A stretch of DNA of 8,740 nt, taken from contig JALURF010000159.1 in NCBI GenBank assembly GCA_027017165.1, positions 1 through 8,740 of the forward strand. The letters run 5' to 3'. The position numbers and the translations under genes are program-made. Shown here piece after piece: positions 1-7,163 of this stretch (positions are counted from its first letter, which is position 1; every line of letters starts with the position of its first letter). The notes beneath the pieces are model-generated. The model had not been told where the DNA came from and did not search any database. It worked only from the letters and a program-made list of their open reading frames with translations. Source of the stretch: Thermofilaceae archaeon (GTDB lineage Archaea; Thermoproteota; Thermoprotei; Thermofilales; B69-G16).

Positions 1-15
1 GTCTAATAACTCCAT
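1..15 (-). CDS. Start of a TldE/PmbA-like partner gene, cut by the window edge
   Basis: On the minus strand the tldD stop TGA shares its A with an ATG (TGATG), and the new frame reads M-E-L-L-D up to the window edge. Only five codons are visible, so identity cannot be read from the sequence. The call rests on context: TldD and TldE/PmbA are known to form a heteromeric protease, their genes are often adjacent in archaea, and a one-base stop/start overlap is typical of translationally coupled subunits. It could be any other downstream gene. Confidence 0.35.
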
Positions 16-1397
16 CATCTACCACCTATTATAATCTTGCATCTAACGTGGGGGCCGCCTCCATCTACTGGAACTGATTGCATTTTACCGCAGAACCCGG
101 GAGACTCTATAATTAAATCCTTTCCCACAGCATCAACACTCCTCAATACGTCGATCGCATTACCGGATACCGCTACACCTCTAAAAGGCCTAATTAACTC
201 ACCGTTCCTTATCTCCCAGGCTTCCTGAACCGCGAACATAAACTCGCCGTTAGCATCTGCTTGCCCGTGAAGCCCCTTCTTCAAATATAACCCTTCCCTA
301 GTCTCGGCTATAATCTCTTCTGGACTCCAGTCGCCGGGCGCCATGTAAGTATTCCTCATCCTTACCAATGGAGCGTAGCTGTAACTCTCGGCTCTCCCGT
401 TCCCCGTGGGCTCTACCCCCATTATAGCAGCCGTTTCCCGCGTATGCATATATTCCTTCAAAACTCCATTCTCGACTATGATGACGTCTCTAGCCTTTAC
501 TCCCTCATCATCATAGGGCGTCCAGCCAAAGGCGTATTCAGGACCCGGCGAGTCTATTATTGTGACTAGTTCTGACGCCACTTTCTCGCCTATCTTGCCC
601 GTTAAGACCGTGCCGCTCAACACAAGATCTGCTTCAGCTGTATGTCCGAAGGCTTCGTGTACTATTAGCCCGAGAAGATCGTTATCTAGCACGGCGGTAG
701 TAACTCCTCCCTTAGGTACAGGGGCTTTAAGAAGTTTAATTGCTCTCTCCGCCACAGATTCTGCTAGGCTTGCTGGATTCCTTTTTCTAAATATTTCGAA
801 ACCCCCGGTCTGCGCTATTACATCCAATGCGGGCGTGATAACTCCAGCGCTGACAGCTGCGGCGTAAATAACTGCTCTAACTCTAGCCCCCTCTATTACA
901 ATCTCTGACCCCTCACTATTCGCATAATATCTTTTAAAGACCTCGTCTAAATAGGAAACTCTATCATCTTTTATCCTATCATCTGACCTTAATCTCTCAT
1001 CAGCATCTAGCATTAAGGATATCTTCTCCTCTACCGGAACTTCTGGAGGACTTATCTTTACATGAGCACGGACTTTCTCTTTAATGCATCCGAAACTCTT
1101 CACCTTACTTTTCTCCTTCCTCTTTTCTGCCGAAGTTTTCGCCATTGAAAGAGCTGCATCAAGAGCGGGAAATAGCGAATCCGAGGAAATATCCTCCGTA
1201 GATGCGAAACCCCAAGATCCTTTATAGAGTACTCTTATCCCGGCCCCTCCGAGTGAGCGAAAAACGGCTTCTTCTACCTGACCACGGGAAATCCTTATAG
1301 ACGCTAACTTGGAGAGTTCTATTCTAACATCGACGTACTCGGCTCCTCGTTTAACTCCAGTTTCTACAATTTTGTTTGCTAGGTCGAGATACCACAT
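15..1397 (-). CDS. tldD: TldD family zinc metalloprotease (TldD/PmbA superfamily)
   Basis: Cytoplasmic TldD subunit. In bacteria the TldD/TldE pair degrades unfolded peptides and matures modified peptides; TldD carries the metal site and TldE is non-catalytic. Seen here: the HExxxH motif as HEAFGH at residues 248-253 (counting from the GTG at 1400), and a C-terminal C437-G-K segment followed by Q-S-V-P-V-D-G-G-G-P, matching the third zinc ligand (His262/His266/Cys454 in E. coli). The N-terminal half (about 1-220) is the family's alpha/beta domain; the metal-binding half follows. The full length of about 460 residues is normal. Two adjacent starts exist, GTG at 1400 and ATG at 1397. The ATG is preferred because an A/T-rich TATA-like box lies about 26 bases upstream, implying a leaderless mRNA. 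The stop overlaps the next gene by one base. The archaeal substrate is unknown. Confidence 0.95.
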   Translation of the reverse strand: MWYLDLANKIVETGVKRGAEYVDVRIELSKLASIRISRGQVEEAVFRSLGGAGIRVLYKGSWGFASTEDISSDSLFPALDAALSMAKTSAEKRKEKSKVKSFGCIKEKVRAHVKISPPEVPVEEKISLMLDADERLRSDDRIKDDRVSYLDEVFKRYYANSEGSEIVIEGARVRAVIYAAAVSAGVITPALDVIAQTGGFEIFRKRNPASLAESVAERAIKLLKAPVPKGGVTTAVLDNDLLGLIVHEAFGHTAEADLVLSGTVLTGKIGEKVASELVTIIDSPGPEYAFGWTPYDDEGVKARDVIIVENGVLKEYMHTRETAAIMGVEPTGNGRAESYSYAPLVRMRNTYMAPGDWSPEEIIAETREGLYLKKGLHGQADANGEFMFAVQEAWEIRNGELIRPFRGVAVSGNAIDVLRSVDAVGKDLIIESPGFCGKMQSVPVDGGGPHVRCKIIIGGR

Positions 1398-1419
1398 CAC
1401 CTAGAATAATTCTGAAAAA

Positions 1420-1427
1420 CTAAATTA
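1420..1427 (-). promoter_or_regulatory. TATA-like box for tldD (divergent promoter region)
   Basis: Read on the minus strand this is TAATTTAG, centred about 26 bases before the tldD ATG. That spacing would place the transcript start at or beside the start codon, so the mRNA would be leaderless. No Shine-Dalgarno sequence sits at a useful distance. It lies back to back with the plus-strand TATA box at 1441 within a 74-base divergent intergenic region, so both genes may be affected by factors binding here. Inference from spacing only. Confidence 0.45.
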
Positions 1428-1440
1428 CTTTAGCGCCGAG

Positions 1441-1448
1441 TTTAAATA
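1441..1448 (+). promoter_or_regulatory. TATA box for the 2-hydroxyacid dehydrogenase gene
   Basis: TTTAAATA is centred about 27 bases before the GTG start at 1472. This matches the usual archaeal TATA-to-start-site distance and predicts a leaderless transcript beginning at the GTG. The bases immediately before the GTG (GATTACCAAAC) contain no Shine-Dalgarno match, which agrees with leaderless initiation. Confidence 0.6.
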
Positions 1449-1471
1449 ATCCATAGCCTAGATTACCAAAC

Positions 1472-2446
1472 GTGCCTCCACGTGTCTTTATAGCTCTAAG
1501 ACTTTCAAAATGGGAAAAGAAAATTGTAGAAGAAATACTCGGCTCTTTAGCAGAGATAAATTATCTTAAAAATCCTCCGAATCCGTATAGGGGTATAGAG
1601 GTTGCGGAGGTTGCTATAGCTTTTAGATTACCCAACGAGGCGATAGAAAAAGCTAGAAAATTAAAATTTGTTCAATCCCCCGCCGCGGGCGTTAACGGCT
1701 TAAATTTAGAACTACTTGCGCGCCGGGGCATAATAGTGGCGTCGTCTAAAGGGTGTAACGCTAGGGCCGTAGCTGAACACGCTATGGCTCTCATGCTTGC
1801 ATTAGCCAAGAGAATTGTAGAAGAGGATAGAGAGCTAAAGCAGGGAGTGTGGAGAAGGCATACCGAAGAGTATATGCTCTCGGATTTAGAGGGGAAAACT
1901 ATAGGAATTATAGGCTATGGTCACATAGGGAGGGAGATAGCTAGAATAGCTAAGGCTCTTAATATGCGGGTACTTGCTATAAAGAAAAATCCACTTCCCA
2001 AGGATCCTTATGCCGATTTCGTGGGCGGGAGAAAGGATTTATTAAAGGTTTTAAACCAGGCCGATTTCGTAGTCCTCTGCCTCCCCCTCACCGCCGAGAC
2101 TAGAGGATTGATAGGAGAGAAAGAGTTAAAAGCCATGAAGAAAACCGCATACCTGATTAACGTCGGTCGGGGACCAGTGGTTGATGAAGAAGCTCTTTAT
2201 AAAGCTCTCACGCAGGGTTGGATAGCTGGCGCTGGTATAGATGTTTGGTGGGTTTACCCGCCTAGCGAAGAAGCGCCTTCCACAAAGAAAATCCACGAGT
2301 TACCCAATGTGATAGCGACCTCTCATAAGGCTGGATGGACGAGAAAGTCGAGAGAACGTTGTTTAAGATTTGCCGCGGAGAATGTGGCTAGATACCTCAG
2401 AGGAGAAAAGCCGTTAAACATCGTAAACCCGCGCATAGGTTATTGA
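1472..2446 (+). CDS. D-2-hydroxyacid dehydrogenase family oxidoreductase, variant without the usual catalytic Glu
   Basis: A cytoplasmic NAD(P)-dependent 2-oxoacid/2-hydroxyacid oxidoreductase of 324 residues, the usual length. The N- and C-terminal parts form the substrate domain. The Rossmann domain spans roughly residues 95-285 and has the dinucleotide motif G148-Y-G150-H-I-G153. Catalytic Arg233 is in NVGRGPVVDEEAL and the catalytic His285 is in ATSH. In canonical members the segment after the helix reads DVFxxEP and supplies a catalytic Glu; here it is D257-V-W-W-V-Y-P, so the Glu is absent. The residues after the second Rossmann strand are KKNP (K171, K172) rather than an Asp, which hints at NADP(H) preference (inference). 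Exact substrate unknown; glyoxylate/hydroxypyruvate or phosphoglycerate-like reactions are the family's range. The GTG start is chosen because of the TATA box 27 bases upstream. It stands alone, divergent from tldD, with its own promoter. Confidence 0.88.
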   Translation: MPPRVFIALRLSKWEKKIVEEILGSLAEINYLKNPPNPYRGIEVAEVAIAFRLPNEAIEKARKLKFVQSPAAGVNGLNLELLARRGIIVASSKGCNARAVAEHAMALMLALAKRIVEEDRELKQGVWRRHTEEYMLSDLEGKTIGIIGYGHIGREIARIAKALNMRVLAIKKNPLPKDPYADFVGGRKDLLKVLNQADFVVLCLPLTAETRGLIGEKELKAMKKTAYLINVGRGPVVDEEALYKALTQGWIAGAGIDVWWVYPPSEEAPSTKKIHELPNVIATSHKAGWTRKSRERCLRFAAENVARYLRGEKPLNIVNPRIGY

Positions 2447-2457
2447 GGTGGAAAAAT

Positions 2458-2466
2458 TCTATATAC
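2458..2466 (+). promoter_or_regulatory. TATA box for the glycosidase gene
   Basis: TCTATATAC follows a purine/A-rich GAAAAAT stretch that could act as a BRE, and is centred about 25 bases before the ATG at 2487. Transcription would begin at or a few bases before the ATG. A weak GAGGG lies about 5 bases before the ATG, so a very short leader with a partial Shine-Dalgarno sequence is an alternative. The box gives this gene its own promoter, although only 40 bases separate it from the preceding gene. Confidence 0.55.
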
Positions 2467-2486
2467 TCTTGTGCTAGAGGGTAATT

Positions 2487-4622
2487 ATGGAATTAAAGTT
2501 TAGTGTAGTCCTTCTATTGACATTATCCCTGACGTTCTCGCCCGCTAAGCTCCCATATTCTGTAGGGGCTTTAACGGCTATGGATTATTGTGAACTTTTA
2601 GCCGTCGAAAGTAAGGATGTGGATTTTTTGAGCTATAGGGGGGCCCACTACTGGATTGAAGTATTCCCTAGCAATAAATACGAGGAGATTCCACTCGGTA
2701 TAGGCTCTCTCTGTTATCCGAAATTCACCGATTTCCAAGCTCTTGAACCGTTATCGAGAGAGCTGGCATGCTTGCTCATAAAAGATGAAAACGGCAATGT
2801 AATGGCTAGTGGCAATTTAACCAACTACGTTTGGAGACCTGACAGAGTTGAAGTTACTTTCAAAACTTCAAATAACATGACTCTGAAAATCGTGGAATCT
2901 TTCGTCTCTCCCAATGTTATAGTAGCTAAGGTTATTTTGAGAAACCTAGAGCAGAAGAGAAGAGATGTTACAGTTTGCGTTTATACTAGCGGCTCCAGTA
3001 AGGCTTTTGAGCACCTTGTATCTTATGATACGGGTAGAGATTCTATTTTGTATAAACAACACGCTATATACGACCATTATTGGATCTTAAAAATCATCGG
3101 TCTCGGAGAAAGCTATTCTCACGGAGTATATGAAGAATACGATAAACTCGTACAAGATTTTCAGGACGATTCTCTCTTAAATGGTTTCGATAAAGGGGAT
3201 TCGTATTCGAAAGCCCTAGTTGCAGGAATAGGGTACAAGACATCCTTGACTGATAGAACCGAGTTTTATATAGTGATAGCTTTATCTTACGAAGGATGGG
3301 AGGAATCCCTCAGCCACGCGGACCCGGTTTTAGAAAATCCAAGGTCGGCTTTAAAATCGGCAACTCAAGCTATAAATGAGTATTTAAGCTCAGTGCCTCA
3401 GCTAAAATGTAGCGATTCGGAAATAGAAAGGATGTACTATATGTCCTGGTTTACATTGTGGTATAATACTTATCAGCCGTGGAGTTACTGGAGATACGAA
3501 ATGATAACTCCTAGTAAATCCTGGAATCCCTGGCCGGTAGGCGGCTACGCGCGAGGAGTATGGCTTTGGGATTCCGCCTTCCACGCTCTAGCTCTCCGCT
3601 ACTACGACCCGGAGATGGCTAAAAACCAGATAAGACAGTTCATCGAGTTACAGCGTAAGGATGGTAAAATTCACAGAGAAATATGGATAGACCAAATATG
3701 GCCTAAAGAAAACTCCCCTAATACCCAACCGCCCGGCATTCTAACCTTAACAGCTTACTGGCTCTACTTACAGACAGGCGACAGAGAGTTTCTTGCAGAA
3801 TGTTATCGTGCTTTTAAAGAATTTAATGAATGGTGGTATAGGGAACAAGACTTAGACCGCGACGGTTTATGCGAATGGCCTTCAGGAGGCGATTCAGGTC
3901 TAGATAACCTGCCTGCATGGGATTTGGGAGCATACCTATACGATGCCGTAGATTTAAACTGTTGGCTCTACCTAGACCAAGTAACTCTATCTAAAATGGC
4001 TGAAGCTCTCGGCTTATACGGAGAAGCTGAAAAATGGCGGAGAAAAGCCGATGAAACTAGGCAGCTGATAAACGAGAGACTATACGATCCCCAGGCTGAG
4101 ACATACGCTAACGTTATGATAAGAAACTCTCGTTATCCTGAGGGAGAAGGTAAAATCTTCAAAATTCGAACTATAATAAATTTCTGGCCTTTATGGGCGG
4201 GAGTCACGACTAAAGAGCGGGCTGATAAAATAGTGAACAAGTACTTAACGAACAGCGAGGAGTTTTGGGCGCCTCATCCTCTAAGAACGGTCTCTAAGAG
4301 AGAAGGCTACCCGTTCTACGATGATTCTCCACAAGGTTATTGGAGAGGATCTGTCTGGATAGCTTCAAACTGGCTTGTAATCCAAGGACTTTATAACTAC
4401 GGCTATAGCGAGCTAGCCACACAGCTCGCATATGAAACTCTTAAACTTATAGCTCGAAACAATGTCCCTAGGGAAAGATACGATCCCGAGACAGGAGAGC
4501 CTACCGGGGCATACTTCTTTGCGTGGACCGCCGCGCTATACATAGACATTCTGATAAGAAACATTATAGGCTATGATCCAGCGAGCGATATTTTAAATTT
4601 AAAGTCAAATCTTCCCGAGTAA
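2487..4622 (+). CDS. Secreted GH63-like (alpha/alpha)6-barrel glycoside hydrolase, ending at an in-frame TAA
   Basis: Predicted extracellular alpha-glycosidase related to GH63 (glucosidase I, mannosylglycerate hydrolase) and the wider trehalase-like clan. Residues 1-20 look like a signal peptide: Lys4, a Val/Leu-rich core, and possible cleavage after S-P-A. Residues about 30-300 form a beta-rich N-terminal domain. Residues about 310-690 carry barrel motifs in order: GVWLWDSAFH (357-366); SGLDNLPAWD (470-479), whose Asp473 is the likely general acid; GYWRGSVW (617-624); RERYDPETG (662-670), whose Glu663 is the likely general base; and FFAWTAA (677-683). All key residues are present, so the catalytic module looks intact. 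Substrate is uncertain: alpha-gluco, alpha-manno or glucosyl/mannosylglycerate compounds are possible. The frame continues past the TAA into a tail and membrane anchor, so this product is probably truncated relative to its ancestor, or released rather than anchored. Confidence 0.8.
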   Translation: MELKFSVVLLLTLSLTFSPAKLPYSVGALTAMDYCELLAVESKDVDFLSYRGAHYWIEVFPSNKYEEIPLGIGSLCYPKFTDFQALEPLSRELACLLIKDENGNVMASGNLTNYVWRPDRVEVTFKTSNNMTLKIVESFVSPNVIVAKVILRNLEQKRRDVTVCVYTSGSSKAFEHLVSYDTGRDSILYKQHAIYDHYWILKIIGLGESYSHGVYEEYDKLVQDFQDDSLLNGFDKGDSYSKALVAGIGYKTSLTDRTEFYIVIALSYEGWEESLSHADPVLENPRSALKSATQAINEYLSSVPQLKCSDSEIERMYYMSWFTLWYNTYQPWSYWRYEMITPSKSWNPWPVGGYARGVWLWDSAFHALALRYYDPEMAKNQIRQFIELQRKDGKIHREIWIDQIWPKENSPNTQPPGILTLTAYWLYLQTGDREFLAECYRAFKEFNEWWYREQDLDRDGLCEWPSGGDSGLDNLPAWDLGAYLYDAVDLNCWLYLDQVTLSKMAEALGLYGEAEKWRRKADETRQLINERLYDPQAETYANVMIRNSRYPEGEGKIFKIRTIINFWPLWAGVTTKERADKIVNKYLTNSEEFWAPHPLRTVSKREGYPFYDDSPQGYWRGSVWIASNWLVIQGLYNYGYSELATQLAYETLKLIARNNVPRERYDPETGEPTGAYFFAWTAALYIDILIRNIIGYDPASDILNLKSNLPE

Positions 4623-5030
4623 ATAAATTATATATCTCTTAGCATCGTACACAGAGATTACGAGTATAAGATAATTCTAAATTCCACCACTCTTGAAATA
4701 TTTAAGAAAAATCAATCATTGTTATCAATACAGCCAGTTACGGATTTAGCTGTTATCGACGATGATTACAGCGATGGAAGAGTAGAATTTAAAATAAGGG
4801 ACAAAGGTATATTAACCATCGATACCCCTTATGAAAACTCCCCGCTCAACGTATATGTCAACGAGATACCGCAAGTTCTGAAAACTGACGAGGGAGGATT
4901 GTTAAGGGTAGAGGTAGATAAGGCCGCTAAAATCGTTGTTACGATTTCACATGATGAACATCGCTACACGGCGTTAATTCTGTTGCTGCTAGTGATTCTG
5001 GCTTTAGCCTTATTATATAAAATGGAATAG
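4623..5030 (+). pseudogene. Severed C-terminal beta-domain and membrane anchor of the glycosidase
   Basis: This stretch is in exactly the same frame as the upstream glycosidase and is open for 135 codons after the TAA at 4620-4622. Translation across the stop reads N-L-P-E-*-I-N-Y-I-S-L-S-I-V-H-R-D-Y-E-Y. This resembles the small beta-domain often found after (alpha/alpha)6 barrels, where strands alternate hydrophobic and polar residues. It ends in one hydrophobic segment, ALILLLLVILALALLY, then K-M-E and a stop: a C-terminal membrane anchor. The first possible internal start is a TTG at 4719, with no Shine-Dalgarno sequence, and it would begin in mid-domain; the only ATG is two codons before the stop. 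An independent gene is therefore unlikely. A TATA-like stretch (about 4628-4636) follows the stop, but no good start lies at the right distance from it. Choices are a nonsense mutation, a sequencing error, or stop-codon readthrough. Confidence 0.7.
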
Positions 5031-5043
5031 AGGGGAGTCGAGA

Positions 5044-5054
5044 CAAAAATAAGG
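5044..5054 (-). terminator. Oligo-T terminator after trpS
   Basis: On the minus strand, immediately after the trpS stop, the sequence reads CCTTATTTTTG. A short T-rich run just past a stop codon is the common archaeal intrinsic terminator form, and no hairpin is needed. The run is short, and the space before the convergent glycosidase tail is only 24 bases, so confidence is moderate to low. Confidence 0.35.
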
Positions 5055-6191
5055 TTATTCAAGCAGTTTAATTATTTCCTCGGGTATTTCGATCTCGTGT
5101 AGGAAAAAGCGATCGATCACCTTTAATGCTTGCTTCTTCCTAGCTTTATGCTCTGCTAGTTTTTTTATGAGCCCATCTGCAAGCATGCGCTTACATTCGC
5201 CGCATAACAGCTCGCCGCTCCTACATTTACGCGCGTGCTCATCCATAGTCTTTAAATCTTTGAAAATGAAAACTTTAAGCCATTCGTAGACCACGCATAT
5301 ATCGGGATTCCCGCCAAATTTCCTCTGCTCCTCGACTGTGGGACGACCCCCTGTGAAGGCGGTCCAGATCTTTTTTCTGACATCCTCTTCGCTGTCGATT
5401 AGGAAGACCGAGGTCTCAGGCTTAGAGGCGGACATGGGTTCCCGCGTGAGCCCCGAGATGTATTTGGAGTATACTGCCGCGGGTTTTTTAAAGCCGGCCT
5501 TTACTGCGATATCTCTGGTTAAGCGCATATATGGGTCTTGGTCCATAGCGATGGGGACTAAGACGAATAAGCCTTTTTTAGCTGTGGGTAAAAGTATGTG
5601 AGCCGCTTGAACCGCGGCATAGAACACCACTCCCGAGTTGACTCCCTCGCCTTCCAGCCCGAAAGTGGCCCGAACAGTGTTAAATGTTAGGTATCGAGAA
5701 AGGGTGACTGAGAGCTCGTATATCTCGCTTAGCCGCGTTGATACGAAGAAAAAGGTTTTGCCTTCTTTAAAGCCAAGAGCTATAAGGTCTAGAGCATTAT
5801 CAACAGCGTAAGTATACGCTTGATCCAAGCTCTTCACTTTCCCGAATACGTACTTCTCGTCATCAGAAAGCGGTATATAGACCTCCGCGTCAAGCTCGTC
5901 CTGTAGCCATTTGACAAACTCGAATATTACCAAGTGTCCTATATGCATATAGTTGGAGGGCCCACGCCCGGATACTATAGATACCGGTCTGCCATTCAGC
6001 CGTTCTTTCAGGTATAGGTCTAAGTCTCTATGGGCGTAGAAGAGCTTCATTAAAAGGAATTTATGAGGTTTTCTAAAACTCGAAATTATCTCATCGTCAA
6101 TAGACTTAGCTCCGAATTCGTTTATAAGCCTTTCATAATCGCTCTTTTTCACAAGCTCTTGGGCGCCTTCAGTCGCGCCAAAGGTGAACAC
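5055..6191 (-). CDS. trpS: Tryptophanyl-tRNA synthetase (archaeal type)
   Basis: Cytoplasmic class I synthetase that charges tRNA-Trp with tryptophan. 378 residues is the usual archaeal length. Seen: SGRGPSNYMHIGHL with the HIGH motif at 83-86; the Rossmann catalytic fold, including LSDDEKYVF near 108-116 and IAMDQDPYMRLTRD near 214-227; and the KMSKS-loop equivalent PMSASKPET at 252-260. Next come the TrpRS-specific FTGGRPTVEEQRKFGGNPD (279-297) and the anticodon-side helix with SGELLCGECKRM (325-336). The archaeal/eukaryotic TrpRS loop normally reads KMSAS; here its first Lys is Pro. Three cysteines (323, 330, 333) replace the more usual residues in the SGELL segment and could bind a metal. 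The GTG start at 6191 is fixed by a stop codon four codons upstream in frame and a GGTGA site nine bases before it. An overlapping upstream ATG frame ends after 13 codons. Confidence 0.95.
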   Translation of the reverse strand: MFTFGATEGAQELVKKSDYERLINEFGAKSIDDEIISSFRKPHKFLLMKLFYAHRDLDLYLKERLNGRPVSIVSGRGPSNYMHIGHLVIFEFVKWLQDELDAEVYIPLSDDEKYVFGKVKSLDQAYTYAVDNALDLIALGFKEGKTFFFVSTRLSEIYELSVTLSRYLTFNTVRATFGLEGEGVNSGVVFYAAVQAAHILLPTAKKGLFVLVPIAMDQDPYMRLTRDIAVKAGFKKPAAVYSKYISGLTREPMSASKPETSVFLIDSEEDVRKKIWTAFTGGRPTVEEQRKFGGNPDICVVYEWLKVFIFKDLKTMDEHARKCRSGELLCGECKRMLADGLIKKLAEHKARKKQALKVIDRFFLHEIEIPEEIIKLLE

Positions 6192-6200
6192 CCATTCCCG

Positions 6201-6205
6201 TCACC
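6201..6205 (-). promoter_or_regulatory. Ribosome binding site that sets the trpS start
   Basis: GGTGA on the minus strand, preceded by AA, is complementary to the archaeal 16S 3' end and lies nine bases before the GTG at 6191. It decides in favour of GTG over the nearby ATGs at 6195 and 6210, which open a different frame. Unlike most other genes in the window, trpS would thus have a leader of about 30 bases. The A/T-rich box at 6241-6250 (TTATTAATAA read on minus) is at the right distance for that start site; a second candidate, CATATATC at 6224-6231, would give a leader too short to hold the whole site. Confidence 0.55.
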
Positions 6206-6338
6206 TTCATCTTGGTTGGTCCTGATATATGAAAGGGGAGTTATTAATAAATATGCCTCAAACCGGTATCCTATTCCTCATAAGAACTAGATATTATCTT
6301 TAACTTCAGCTATAGTTATAGATGGCAGGGTGTCTATA

Positions 6339-6925
6339 GTGCGGCTAATCATAAGCCCCGCTGCTCGAGAGGATCTAGAGGCTGTGCTCGCCCTCTATTA
6401 TGGATTTTTTAAAGAATTGAGAACTCGGCAGGGATTGCCTCCTCGTAGCATCGAAGAATATAAAGGGGAAGTCGAGGAATTTCTTGAAAAAGACCGTATA
6501 TTTATAGCTTTTTAGAAGGAAAACCGGTAAGATTTATCCGTATTTCAGAGAGGAAAGGAGCTTACTGATTGGAAGAGCTCTACGTCGTTCCCAATATTGA
6601 AGCATGGGAATTGGTAAGAAACTCGTTGAAAAAGCTGAAGAATACGTTGAGGGAGCGATCTTCAGCGGTGTTTATAATAGTGCTTCCACAGGATCGAGCA
6701 GCAATAGAGTTCTGGATTCATATGGGTTATAAAATTCTTAACACTATCGAGCTAGCAAAAGATCTCGAGCCCGCGGAAGAGGAAGACACTCGACTACTCG
6801 AATTTTTCGGCTATCCGATCCATATCTGTAAATGGAGAAGAGAAGACTGCAATGAAAGAGAAAGAGAATACTTAGAAACTCTTGAAAATTCTACAAGCTT
6901 AGCGGTACGCGTAAACTTTACTTAG
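6339..6925 (+). pseudogene. Broken GNAT-family acetyltransferase
   Basis: A GNAT-fold N-acetyltransferase can be reassembled only by changing frame. Part 1, from GTG 6339 (GGGTG six bases upstream; GTG 6330 also possible), runs RLIISPAAREDLEAV to DRIFIAF and stops at 6513. One missing base in the T run at 6509-6513 leads to part 2, L-E-G-K-P-V-R-F-I-R-I-S-E-R-K-G-A-Y, then TGA at 6566 where a Trp codon (TGG) is expected, then LEELYVVPN. Near 6596-6601 the acetyl-CoA loop and helix SMGIGKKLVEKAEEYV moves to another frame. By about 6650-6670 it returns for FIIVLPQDRAAIEFWIHMGY, the C-terminal GNAT strands. A tail follows, with FFGYPIHICKWRRED. Intact length would be about 190-200 residues. Substrate unknown. 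So much damage argues for a real pseudogene, though clustered sequencing errors are possible. It is divergent from trpS. Confidence 0.8.
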
Positions 6926-7130
6926 AAATAGCTACAACCGCACTTAAAAGATGAATTAACGAACACCTCGACTTATAACGCTCTTTCCATTTATGCTACT
7001 GTTTCCAGTTAGTGTTAGAGAACATTGGCTTTATAGTCAAAACCAATCTTATATTTAAAATCATTTTCTGACGAAAGAAGAGCTTTCTACAGGAAACGGA
7101 CCCGTAATTCTAACGGAAACCTACGAAAGG

Positions 7131-7139
7131 CTTATATAT
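7131..7139 (+). promoter_or_regulatory. TATA box for the 204-residue membrane protein
   Basis: CTTATATAT, preceded by purine-rich CGAAAGG (BRE-like), is centred about 28 bases before the ATG at 7164. This is the best archaeal promoter match in the window and predicts an essentially leaderless transcript. In the rest of the 238-base spacer after the acetyltransferase pseudogene (6926-7163) I see no gene, RNA or repeat. Confidence 0.65.
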
Positions 7140-7163
7140 CCTGATAAGAGACACAGTGTTTAA

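Noticed and set aside
562..867. Plus-strand frames antisense to tldD (also 37-228)
   Set aside because: tldD has all family motifs across this region, and the antisense frames show no motif, promoter or ribosome binding site.
3402..3584. A 60-codon minus-strand frame antisense to the glycosidase
   Set aside because: It lies wholly opposite the conserved barrel motifs of the glycosidase and has no supporting signal.
4719..5030. An independent 103-residue gene starting at TTG
   Set aside because: It is in the same frame as the glycosidase and open back to its TAA, starts in mid-domain without a ribosome binding site, and reads as the enzyme's C-terminal tail; treated as a severed part instead.
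5338..5601. Plus-strand frame antisense to trpS, and another at 6063-6290 across the trpS start
   Set aside because: Both are shadows of the well-supported TrpRS reading frame or of its upstream region, with no recognisable content.
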